DNA of 12,427 bases from assembly GCA_015654825.1 (NCBI GenBank), contig JAATGE010000127.1:1-12427 (forward strand), read 5' to 3'. Positions 1 through 5,333 of the stretch are shown piece after piece. Under the pieces are notes generated by a model. That model was not told the origin of the DNA, ran no database searches, and was given only the letters and a program-made list of their open reading frames with translations. The stretch is from Rhodospirillales bacterium (GTDB taxonomy: Bacteria > Pseudomonadota > Alphaproteobacteria > Acetobacterales > Acetobacteraceae). A program made the position numbers and the translations under genes. Each line of letters opens with the position of its first letter. The first letter of the stretch is position 1.

Positions 1-113
1 AAGGCTTTGAGGTCGGGCATGGTCGCCTTGTCGAGCGCGCCGGCCTGGTGCACGGCGGACGCGGTGCTTTGCAGCACTGCGAGGCGCCGGCTGCGGGCGT
101 TTCGATCAGTCAT
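1..113 (-). CDS. Xre/HigA-like antitoxin, N-terminal part (runs off window)
   Basis: The minus-strand frame opens at ATG 113-111 and stays open to the window edge, giving 37 residues beginning MTDRNARSRRLAVLQ. Its start overlaps the end of the RelE-fold toxin by 8 bases, the usual toxin-first, translationally coupled layout of this module. Antitoxins that partner this toxin family are helix-turn-helix proteins of about 100 residues which neutralise the toxin and repress their own promoter. The visible piece is the N-terminal lead-in; the DNA-binding domain lies beyond the edge, so the Xre assignment rests on position and on resemblance of this lead-in to such antitoxins. Whether the gene is intact cannot be judged. 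Confidence 0.75.
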   Translation of the reverse strand, partial: MTDRNARSRRLAVLQSTASAVHQAGALDKATMPDLKA

Positions 114-480
114 TGAAGCTTACCTCCGTGATTTCCTGGGCTTGGATCATTGCGTTGAATTTGGGTGCGTCCATGGCGAGGAACGCGGCCGCCACGCGAC
201 GCCAGAAATCCAGTTCGTCCGGCCCGATGTTGTCACGCTCGCTCTTGGCGAAGCCGTAGAGAAAGACGGTTCGAGACGCGGCGCGAAACGCCATTAAAGT
301 CCGGTAGCCGCCTCGCGCTCCCTGGCCTTGGCGCGCGACGCGCTGCTTGATCAGGCCGCCGCCGAGATTGGCATCGACAAGGCCGCGCTCGGCACGGCTG
401 GCTGCTACGACGAGCCGCTCATCGGTAATCCGTTCGCTTCGGGCAAAGCGGGCGAATTCTTTCGTCTTGAAGACCCTCAA
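106..480 (-). CDS. RelE/ParE-superfamily toxin of a type II toxin-antitoxin module
   Basis: A 124-residue protein resembling the PF06296 branch of RelE-fold toxins, which are typically ribosome-dependent mRNA interferases. Recognisable stretches are the N-terminal RVFKTKEFARFAR, the GLVDANLGGGLIKQRVAR core near residues 34-50, GGYRTLMAF near 57-65 and the strand-turn FLYGFAKSERDNI near 73-85. The length is normal for the family. The start is TTG at 480-478; no ATG fits, related proteins begin with the same MRVFKTK-like sequence, and an AGGGG lies six bases upstream. The antitoxin follows with an 8-base overlap. The gene looks intact. mRNA cleavage is known for the family, not shown here. Confidence 0.88.
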   Translation of the reverse strand: MRVFKTKEFARFARSERITDERLVVAASRAERGLVDANLGGGLIKQRVARQGQGARGGYRTLMAFRAASRTVFLYGFAKSERDNIGPDELDFWRRVAAAFLAMDAPKFNAMIQAQEITEVSFND

Positions 481-501
481 GGGGCACCCCTGGCAGGGCT
501 T

Positions 502-522
502 CTATCCTACTATGTAGGATAG
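502..522. promoter_or_regulatory. Perfect dyad upstream of the toxin-antitoxin operon (probable autoregulatory operator)
   Basis: CTATCCTAC and GTAGGATAG form a perfect 9-bp inverted repeat around TAT, ending 21 bases before the toxin start codon. Dyads placed this way bind the antitoxin or the toxin-antitoxin complex in type II modules. No clean -35/-10 pair could be fixed, although AT-rich hexamers inside the dyad could serve as the -10. Confidence 0.65.
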
Positions 523-709
523 CGCAAGGGGGGGCGTTGAGTGGTTTTGAGGGGTGGCGCGGTTTGGTGTGAGGACGGGGGGGTGATGAGAGTTGCTGTG
601 CTTGGTGCAGGGGACCCGGAGATTTCATCCGGGCTGCGGTCGCTGCCATCAGGGTGGTGGCAAACGACGCCCGGCAGGCCTATCCTCAAGGTGAGAGAGG
701 GCTGCACGC

Positions 710-928
710 ATGGCGTCTACCAGTAAGAAGGCAGTCACAAGCGGTTCGGCATTTCGGAAGGGGGGCGCGGCCGGCATCTCGGACAAGCCTGGATTGATGG
801 GTGAACCTCGGAAGCCCGCCGAGCGCGACGCACAGGACGAAACCTTTGTTTTGATGCTTGCGGAATTGGATGGCCGGCTGGACGAGATCGAGCGGCGTAC
901 GGACCGGCTGATCGCCCGCCACGGCTGA
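710..928 (+). CDS. Small hypothetical protein, first of a two-gene cassette
   Basis: I do not recognise this 72-residue protein. Its N-terminal half is basic and flexible (many K, S, G, P). The C-terminal third, about residues 46-70, is a charged amphipathic helix (LMLAELDGRLDEIERRTDR), suggesting a protein-interaction helix. ATG 710 is the earliest possible start because an in-frame TGA lies at 692-694; a purine-rich GAGAGGG stands about seven bases before it. The next gene starts 8 bases after its stop, so the two are probably co-transcribed. The cassette sits among toxin-antitoxin genes and a decayed antitoxin, which hints at mobile or plasmid origin but gives no function. Confidence 0.6.
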   Translation: MASTSKKAVTSGSAFRKGGAAGISDKPGLMGEPRKPAERDAQDETFVLMLAELDGRLDEIERRTDRLIARHG

Positions 929-936
929 TCGCGACC

Positions 937-1260
937 GTGACGCTGCCGCCCACCAAAGAGATCGTCCGCGAAGTCGAGGCCGGAACGAGCGGGCTGTTCA
1001 AATTGTGGCTGCGCGTTATGCGCATTCTCGAGGTGCAGGACAAGCACGCAAGGTTGATCGAGAAGCAGGCGGAAACGATTGACCGGCAAGCGGCGCAAAT
1101 CGCCGCGCTCCACGATGCGGTGCGAACTCTGGGTGGCCGGGAGGAAGTGTTATTGGCCCGCGCTGGGGAGGCAGCTTCACAGGCGGCCGCGGCGACTGTG
1201 ACCGATCTTGCACGGCGGCTCGGGCACGTTTGGGCGAATATAGGAAGGAAGGATAGCTGA
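937..1260 (+). CDS. Small coiled-coil hypothetical protein, second of the cassette
   Basis: A 107-residue protein of unknown family. Residues from about 35 to 75 have the heptad-like, Q/A/E-rich pattern of a coiled coil (KHARLIEKQAETIDRQAAQ). The N-terminal part holds a possible amphipathic segment (GLFKLWLRVMRIL). There is no signal peptide or clear membrane span. The start taken is GTG 937, 8 bases after the upstream stop. It has no good ribosome binding site, so translational coupling or a later start (ATG 1018) is possible. The TGA at 1258-1260 is followed in the same frame by the remnant of an Xre antitoxin. A complex with the 72-residue neighbour, which also ends in a charged helix, is plausible but only inferred. 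Confidence 0.6.
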   Translation: MTLPPTKEIVREVEAGTSGLFKLWLRVMRILEVQDKHARLIEKQAETIDRQAAQIAALHDAVRTLGGREEVLLARAGEAASQAAAATVTDLARRLGHVWANIGRKDS

Positions 1261-1356
1261 GTCGGCTGGACCACGCCTTCGACGCGCACGCTCGAGCGGT
1301 TTGCCGAGGCCACCGCCTCGCGGCTGCGCGTCATTCTTGAACCTGCGCTCGGAGAA
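1261..1356 (+). pseudogene. C-terminal remnant of an Xre/HipB-like antitoxin
   Basis: Reading from 1261 gives a peptide containing PSTRTLERFAEATASRLRV followed by ILEP. This matches the characteristic C-terminal end of many Xre-type antitoxins, where '(R)PSTRTLERFAxATGTRLRI' follows the helix-turn-helix. There is no helix-turn-helix before it: the frame is closed immediately upstream by the TGA of the coiled-coil gene. It then runs on into meaningless sequence to a TAG at 1498-1500. It is best read as the tail of a lost toxin-antitoxin module. Recognition is from memory of the family, over about 30 residues. Confidence 0.6.
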
Positions 1357-1426
1357 ATAGGAGTTGGTGGGTTGCGGGGGCAAGCGGCCGTACGACTCGC
1401 TACGGCGAATGTTCAGGAGCGAAAGG

Positions 1427-2068
1427 CTACCATGGTTTGTTTGTGGGGAGGCGCATCGCTTGCAGCCACCTCAGAAAATCCTCCCCTATTTCGGTTATAG
1501 TTACCCCCTCGTCGTCCTGTGCAATTAGGTCGTTCCGTTTTAGAAATCCCAGCCAGCCGCCGAAGCCATAGCCTTGGTAAAACTCACGATTTTGACTGAT
1601 TGCTTCGTTATAAAAACTCAACGCATCGTCTGCTGATACTCGCCGTCGCGCAGCCAGTTCAACGAGACCTCTTATCTGGGATCCGAAAATCAATGCGTAG
1701 GTATAACCAAATTTTGATTCGAGGCGCGATTGTGCAAGCGCCCTAACTAGCAAGTTTATGATATCATCTTGCGTTCCTGAGAACGCCTTGATGTGGGCCA
1801 GTAATTGCCTCTCGAGATTCCCAATTGCTGGCGTGCGCGTCACACCGGGAAACTCCTTCAATTCTATTGTGCCCGATACGCTCGTAATGCCGCTTGCCGG
1901 CTGTTGCTTTGCTGCGTCTAGCTCGATGCTGACGCCCGCGACTGAAACTCTTTGCAGCCTACGGGACAACTCGGGCAGAAATGAATAAAGCGGCCGTCTG
2001 TACATGATGGCAACAAAACTAACTGCGAGCGGCCACGACAGTGCATTGACGACCTCGGTCCAATTCAT
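1427..2068 (-). CDS. Membrane-anchored protein with winged-helix-like C-terminus (operon gene 4)
   Basis: A 213-residue protein that I cannot assign to a named family. Residues about 9-24 form one hydrophobic segment (WPLAVSFVAIMY), followed by basic RR and a short RLQRVSVAGVSIEL stretch, a layout common in small inner-membrane proteins with a cytoplasmic domain. Residues about 50-85 look like a linker. From about 115 on it is helical, ending at 168-202 with GGWLGFLKRNDLIAQDDEG and TITEIGEDFLRWL, which has the spacing of a winged helix (helix, short hairpin, 'iT..G..FL'). ATG 2068 overlaps the stop of the protease gene by 4 bases (ATGA), so the two are translationally coupled. A cytoplasmic sensor or effector tethered to the membrane is my inference. 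Confidence 0.8.
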   Translation of the reverse strand: MNWTEVVNALSWPLAVSFVAIMYRRPLYSFLPELSRRLQRVSVAGVSIELDAAKQQPASGITSVSGTIELKEFPGVTRTPAIGNLERQLLAHIKAFSGTQDDIINLLVRALAQSRLESKFGYTYALIFGSQIRGLVELAARRRVSADDALSFYNEAISQNREFYQGYGFGGWLGFLKRNDLIAQDDEGVTITEIGEDFLRWLQAMRLPTNKPW

Positions 2069-2883
2069 GGGGCAAACCTCCGAGTCGCCCAGTCGCTGAC
2101 GTCAAGGCTGCGGTTCTCGGTCTCGATCACCTTTGTATAGTAGGTATTCCTAGCGCCGGCTCGGATTCCCTCAAGAAATCGGACGATATCGCTAATATCC
2201 ATATAAAAAATTCTACATTTGTCGCCGATCATACCGCCTCGCACGACCATGCCGCAGAGTCTACCCGCGGTTTTGTCAAAGACGGGTGAGCCGCTAATTC
2301 CGGTGACATCGTTAAATTCGGGCTGCCTGAATTGCGCCACTGCTTGGCGTAGGAACGGATCAAACATGCATGGCCCGGTGTCATGAAATTCCAGCTGGCA
2401 AAAACCCATCGTGATGTCGGGGGGAATAATCTGCGACTTGCTCTTCAACACGCCGCAGACAAGCAGCCGATGACCAGGCCGGCTTGTGCCAACGGTTCCG
2501 TTCTCGATAACGTAGGGCGTGCCGTGAAAAAATTCGGCGGAAATTTGGTCTTCAAAGCTGACTGCACATAAATCGACGACGTCCGTGTCGGCAGCTCCGT
2601 CAACGGGCCTGGACGGAAAATGACGGCCTTTTATCGGCGCCGGCTTGCTGTCCTTTTGGGCGTTTTTTTCCTGCGTGATGAAGAGCTGCCGTGGCTCGAA
2701 GGTGCCGAATGCATGCTTACAGGTCAGTGCGTAGAGCTTCGCCTGAAAACTGACTAAGAAGAGGGTTCCTCCGTCTGTCGCGTACAAAAACTCATCACAA
2801 TCCGTTTGGAAGAAAACGGCTCGTACCGCCTGGCTGAAATCCTGGCGCATGACTAGACCCGATGAAAGAACCTGGATTTGCAT
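2065..2883 (-). CDS. Trypsin-like serine protease (chymotrypsin fold), operon gene 3
   Basis: A 272-residue protein from ATG 2883; a TTG two codons earlier is also possible. The chymotrypsin-fold triad can be read in order: His57 in TCKHAFG, Asp104 in DVVDLCAV and Ser197 in GISGSPVF, the last aligning with the classical GDSGGP around the nucleophile. It has no signal peptide or PDZ domain, so a cytoplasmic protease is expected rather than a DegP/HtrA periplasmic enzyme. It starts 6 bases after the upstream gene's stop and overlaps the next gene by 4 bases. Stand-alone cytoplasmic trypsin-fold proteases occur in bacterial conflict and defence operons as activatable effectors; that role here is inference. 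It has no obvious Shine-Dalgarno site, consistent with coupled translation. Confidence 0.85.
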   Translation of the reverse strand: MQIQVLSSGLVMRQDFSQAVRAVFFQTDCDEFLYATDGGTLFLVSFQAKLYALTCKHAFGTFEPRQLFITQEKNAQKDSKPAPIKGRHFPSRPVDGAADTDVVDLCAVSFEDQISAEFFHGTPYVIENGTVGTSRPGHRLLVCGVLKSKSQIIPPDITMGFCQLEFHDTGPCMFDPFLRQAVAQFRQPEFNDVTGISGSPVFDKTAGRLCGMVVRGGMIGDKCRIFYMDISDIVRFLEGIRAGARNTYYTKVIETENRSLDVSDWATRRFAP

Positions 2884-2889
2884 TGTCAA

Positions 2890-3918
2890 TTAAGAATCTG
2901 CGCGCTTGGTACTTGGTAGGCGGGGCGCCTTTTCGTCAAGGCTGAGGCCAAGGCTTAGTCCCCTGGGAAGCTTTTCGACAGCGATGAGAACGTTATTTTC
3001 TGTGATAAGGCGGCCGTCGTGGAGCTCGGCAAAAGATGGAAACCAGAGTTCGTCGTCCGGGTGGAACTCGTACACGATCCTCCTGGGTGCGGCGTGCGCA
3101 CTCTTCATGTTGGCGACTAAAGTCTCGCACCGGGCCGCGGCGCCCGGCAGTGCATCATGTGCGGCGTAATGTCGTTTCACATTCGTGCCACGAAAGAGGA
3201 ACGAGATGTGACAGCCGTCGCAGTGCGAGTGAATATCGACGATCGGATCGATCCGATCGGCTGCCTTAGTCAACAAGCGCCTTACCCAAGCGCTCAAGGC
3301 TGCGTAGCTAGCTTTCCCGGCTTCAGTTGCGATTGTCGTGACGTAGGGATTCCAGAGAAGGCCGGTGAAGATGATCCCGATGCGGATTAATTCTTGTGAG
3401 GTGTCGGCTGCGTTATGAGATAGCTGCTGCCGTTCGACATGAAGCGGCGCAGTCGCCACAACGTCCTCGACCCACGCCGCGTCTACCTCTCGTGGGTCGG
3501 TAGAAAAATAGATCAAACGGGAGCCTGAGAGCGGAGGCAGTAGGACGGGCGCCGGCGTCGCCGGCGACGGCTCAACTCCCAAGTCGCGAAAGCCCCCAGA
3601 CCTTCCGCCCTGATAGAACCCCAGCAGGGCGGCGACGAACTTCGAGCCGTCCGTGTCAGTAAACACGGCGGCCGTTAGGACCTTGCCCTGCGGCAAGCCC
3701 GGATCGTGGCCTCTGAGGAGGTCGAACCCGCCGACGTTGATTTTCGCCGCGAGTTCGTCGGGATCGAGTGGTACGAGTTGCTGGCCATCTGCTCCTTTAA
3801 CGTCGGACCAGATTACCGATCCTGCCAGGCTCCCGAACTCGATTCGACCAGAATGAGCCGCCTTGACTTGGTCAATCCACGCCGTTGCTTCTGCGCTTGC
3901 GGTCAGTAGCTCGGCCAT
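2890..3918 (-). CDS. Unassigned 342-residue protein, operon gene 2
   Basis: I do not recognise the family. Residues 50-102 contain a compact region with FDLLRGHDPGLPQGKV and then FVAALLGFY, faintly like the nHd-x-piGkv pattern of prohead-protease-like domains, but too weak to call. A proline-rich linker lies near 115-130. Residues 178-194 are hydrophobic (IRIGIIFTGLLWNPYV). At 230-237 HSHCDGCH places two Cys and three His together, a possible metal site. The C-terminal 297-327 stretch (FAELHDGRLITENN, then LPRGLSLGLS) looks like a conserved core. ATG 3918 has AAGGA seven bases upstream. It lies 19 bases after the DUF2188 gene and 6 bases before the protease start, so it is probably the functional partner (sensor, substrate or adaptor) of the protease. 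Confidence 0.82.
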   Translation of the reverse strand: MAELLTASAEATAWIDQVKAAHSGRIEFGSLAGSVIWSDVKGADGQQLVPLDPDELAAKINVGGFDLLRGHDPGLPQGKVLTAAVFTDTDGSKFVAALLGFYQGGRSGGFRDLGVEPSPATPAPVLLPPLSGSRLIYFSTDPREVDAAWVEDVVATAPLHVERQQLSHNAADTSQELIRIGIIFTGLLWNPYVTTIATEAGKASYAALSAWVRRLLTKAADRIDPIVDIHSHCDGCHISFLFRGTNVKRHYAAHDALPGAAARCETLVANMKSAHAAPRRIVYEFHPDDELWFPSFAELHDGRLITENNVLIAVEKLPRGLSLGLSLDEKAPRLPSTKRADS

Positions 3919-3937
3919 TTAACGTCCTTGCGGGCAG

Positions 3938-4144
3938 CTACGGCTTACGCCACTGGTCAGTATGGCCTCGGGTCGTAGTACGTACGCGCTCGACCAGCGG
4001 CGTGCTGCCGGGGCTCAGCTTGCGGCTGCGGGCAATCGCGGCCGCTTGGGTTGGCAGCACATCGCTGGCGCGCTGGGAATTGGGCCGGCGGACCGCGTAG
4101 TCCCCCTGCTCCCGGCGTTCAACGAACAATTGGTTCTTATTCAT
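3938..4144 (-). CDS. DUF2188 family small protein, operon gene 1
   Basis: A 68-residue protein starting MNKNQLFVERREQGDYAVRR, followed by PTQAAAIARSRKL. This follows the DUF2188 plan: a short beta strand with W/Y-AVR, then 'TQaeAi..ar..A', then a strand and a basic tail. The family is small, basic and of unknown biochemical role. ATG 4144 was preferred to a start further upstream because AGGGAG stands seven bases before it and homologues begin in the same way. The C-terminal part (VERVRTTTRGHTDQW) replaces the usual HGRDGRIR-like end, so the domain is somewhat divergent. It is the first gene of the four-gene operon, 19 bases ahead of the 342-residue gene. Confidence 0.72.
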   Translation of the reverse strand: MNKNQLFVERREQGDYAVRRPNSQRASDVLPTQAAAIARSRKLSPGSTPLVERVRTTTRGHTDQWRKP

Positions 4145-4262
4145 CGGGCAACTCCCTGCCACGGGCGAGCGCAACTTCATCCCGCGCCCACCGGCTGCTC
4201 CGCTAGCATGAGTCGGGCCCGCATGCAACTACATGTGGTGCCTATCACCAATTGTTCTCACC

Positions 4263-4281
4263 TTATGTTGTGCTTACATAA
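4263..4281. promoter_or_regulatory. Possible operator dyad in the leader of the four-gene operon
   Basis: TTATGT and ACATAA form a perfect 6-bp inverted repeat with a 7-base spacer, in the only AT-rich part of the 169-bp gap between the RES toxin gene and the DUF2188 gene. A promoter for the operon should lie in this gap, but I could not fix a convincing -35/-10 pair. The arms are short, so chance is a real alternative. Confidence 0.25.
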
Positions 4282-4313
4282 ATGGCGGGCCGGCGCCGAG
4301 CGCTCGCAGCGCC

Positions 4314-4793
4314 TTACCGGAGTAGCCGCGGATCATAAAGCCATCTGCGAATCTTGTCCGCGGTGATGCGCCTACTGTCCGTGTGCTGTGGGTTTATGAG
4401 GATGTTGAATTCATTAGGGACAATCACGGACGGAACCCTCAGGAGTGCGTGCGCGGCTGATTTTAGCCAGCGCGTGCCGAATTGAATGCTGGATCGGCCG
4501 GCAGGTTCGGCGTCCCAGCCGACGGGTAGGTTGGCGGGGGCTACTGTTAAAGCCTTGGCCCAGGTGGGGGATGGGATCGTAATCGCTACCAGGGTGCGGT
4601 TGAAGGGCAGGCCGCCGGCGTTCAGGTGGAGCAGGGTCTCCAGGCAGGCGAGGGACTGGTTTTCCGAGGTGTAGATGACGGGGAGGCCTGGCTCGTTCCA
4701 GCGGCCACCGGTGGCTTTTGCTCCGGCGCCGGAAAGGTCGTCGGCTTCGCAGGTTTTGGTATCGGTGGCTATGCGCCAGGCCGTGTGGGTCAA
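4314..4793 (-). CDS. RES-domain toxin (NAD+-degrading family), antitoxin missing
   Basis: A 159-residue protein with a full RES domain: AWRIA near the start (Arg7), SGAGAKATGGRWNEPG (residues 21-36, Arg31), VIYTSENQSLACLE (39-52, Tyr41, Ser43, Glu52), and the C-terminal GTRWL and RVPSVIVPNEFNILINP. RES toxins deplete NAD+ and are normally encoded directly after an Xre/MbcA/ParS-type antitoxin (DUF2384). The expected antitoxin is absent. The frame remains open upstream into repeat sequence but offers no ATG; TTG 4793 is the best available start and has no good ribosome binding site. The original start and the antitoxin end may have been replaced by the repeat. The domain itself looks intact, so expression must be low, or a remote antitoxin must protect the cell. 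Confidence 0.87.
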   Translation of the reverse strand: MTHTAWRIATDTKTCEADDLSGAGAKATGGRWNEPGLPVIYTSENQSLACLETLLHLNAGGLPFNRTLVAITIPSPTWAKALTVAPANLPVGWDAEPAGRSSIQFGTRWLKSAAHALLRVPSVIVPNEFNILINPQHTDSRRITADKIRRWLYDPRLLR

Positions 4794-4869
4794 GCGTGTG
4801 GGAACCTGTGGAGCGTGGAGGTTGCCGCGGCTGGGGCCCTCACCCTCCCAGCGTAGGGGCTGGGCCCCT

Positions 4870-4897
4870 CCCTCTCCCGCGAAGGCGCGGGCGAGGG
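4870..4897. repeat. GC-rich intergenic hairpin element
   Basis: The arms CCCTCTCCCGCG and CGCGGGCGAGGG flank the loop AAGG, 12 bp with one mismatch. Elements with CCCTCTCCCGCGAAGG-type hairpins are scattered between genes in many GC-rich proteobacteria. Its function is unknown. Its minus-strand copy reads directly into the RES toxin frame. Confidence 0.65.
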
Positions 4898-4925
4898 ATT
4901 TTGGGGCGCTGCGATGAGTTGCGTT

Positions 4926-4951
4926 GGCGGAACACGCTTCGCGTTTCCGCC
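4926..4951. repeat. REP-like palindrome (GGCGGAA...TTCCGCC)
   Basis: The outer arms GGCGGAA/TTCCGCC enclose CACGC/GCGT around a TTC turn. This is the familiar 'GGCGGAA-tACGCTTCGC-TTCCGCCCTACG' type of short palindrome seen repeatedly between proteobacterial genes. It stands 20 bases before copy A of the direct repeat; a different palindrome holds the equivalent position before copy B (7501-7525). Confidence 0.6.
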
Positions 4952-4970
4952 CTACGGCTCGCCCGGTATG

Positions 4971-5054
4971 TGTGTTGGACTCGGAAACAATAAAATTGGG
5001 GTCTGGGGCCTACGGCCCCAGCGGGGTCCAAGGGCAGAGCCCCTGGCCTTGCCT
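4971..5054. repeat. Direct repeat copy A: duplicated thiolase downstream region
   Basis: Positions 4971-5004 are identical over 34 bases to 7532-7565. The rest stays alignable with 7566-7614 (common core AGCGGGGTCCA, then GCAGAGCCCCT). It contains the hairpin TGGGGCC-TAC-GGCCCCA (5004-5020). In copy B this sequence directly follows the thiolase stop on the minus strand; here it follows the stop of the broken thiolase end. It therefore travelled together with the gene's 3' end. Confidence 0.85.
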
Positions 5055-5158
5055 TTACCTTTCGACGCACATGGCAACGCCCATTCCGGCCCATGATGGC
5101 GAGGTCGACGCCGGCGCTGGCGAAACCGGCGATGCGCGCGAGCGGGGTGAGCAAGCCG
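5055..5158 (-). pseudogene. Internally deleted 3' fragment of a thiolase gene
   Basis: The minus strand of about 5089-5158 encodes [21 protein letters not shown], matching residues about 267-288 of the intact thiolase at 7615-8787 ([21 protein letters not shown]). After a junction near 5085-5090 the sequence jumps to the thiolase C-terminus (GVAMCVER and stop, TAA at 5055-5057). About 275 bases are missing, including those for the catalytic His and the second catalytic Cys, and the two parts are in different reading frames. Upstream the match ends at a REP-like unit. It is therefore a dead duplicate. The divergence between copies suggests the duplication is not very recent, or that it came from a related strain. 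Confidence 0.85.
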
Positions 5159-5162
5159 TGGT

Positions 5163-5239
5163 CCGGATTGGCGGAGCGTAATCCGGGAGCCGAACGGGCC
5201 GGTAAGCTCACGGTTCCGGATCACGCTGCACTAATCCGG
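5163..5239. repeat. Pair of inverted 24-bp REP-like units
   Basis: The 24 bases at 5163-5186 (CCGGATT...ATCCGG) match the reverse complement of 5216-5239 at 20 of 24 positions, 29 bases apart. Each unit is of the 'CCGGATTa-GCAGCGTaATCCGGG' type that is common between genes of alpha- and gammaproteobacteria. The pair could fold into a long hairpin. It lies beyond the end of the SDR/membrane-protein operon, where it might stabilise or terminate transcripts. Confidence 0.65.
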
Positions 5240-5333
5240 GCTACGTTAAACTGAGCCACCGCTGCGGGCTCCGCAGACATGACTGCCCGGGTCACCTCAA
5301 ATTTCTTCGTCGGCCCCCAATGAAGCGCCGCTG

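Larger units (their letters stand above)
4794..5333. other. Gene-free repeat mosaic between RES toxin and membrane-protein gene
   Basis: No intact gene lies in this 540-bp stretch. In order it holds: a GC-rich hairpin element (4870-4897), a second palindrome (4926-4951), a copy of the thiolase downstream region (4971-5054), a broken thiolase 3' end (5055-5158) and a pair of inverted REP-like units (5163-5239). It then runs, with nothing I can identify, to the stop codon of the next minus-strand gene. It occupies the place where the RES antitoxin gene would be expected. Confidence 0.7.

Noticed and set aside
735..1334. 199-codon minus-strand frame opposite the small two-gene cassette
   Set aside because: It has Ser/Arg/Ala-rich composition without motifs. 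The plus-strand frames have a bounded start, a purine-rich ribosome binding site and a coherent coiled-coil pattern, so they are preferred, though only moderately.
3232..3264. GATCGGATCGATCCGATC, a striking palindrome inside the 342-residue gene
   Set aside because: It lies inside the coding sequence (residues around DRIDPIVDI) and is explained by the codons for Asp-Arg-Ile-Asp-Pro. No regulatory context.
4840..5211. 123-codon minus-strand frame across the repeat mosaic, which might have been the missing RES antitoxin
   Set aside because: Its middle is the thiolase fragment and its ends are translated repeat elements. No helix-turn-helix or DUF2384-like sequence is present.
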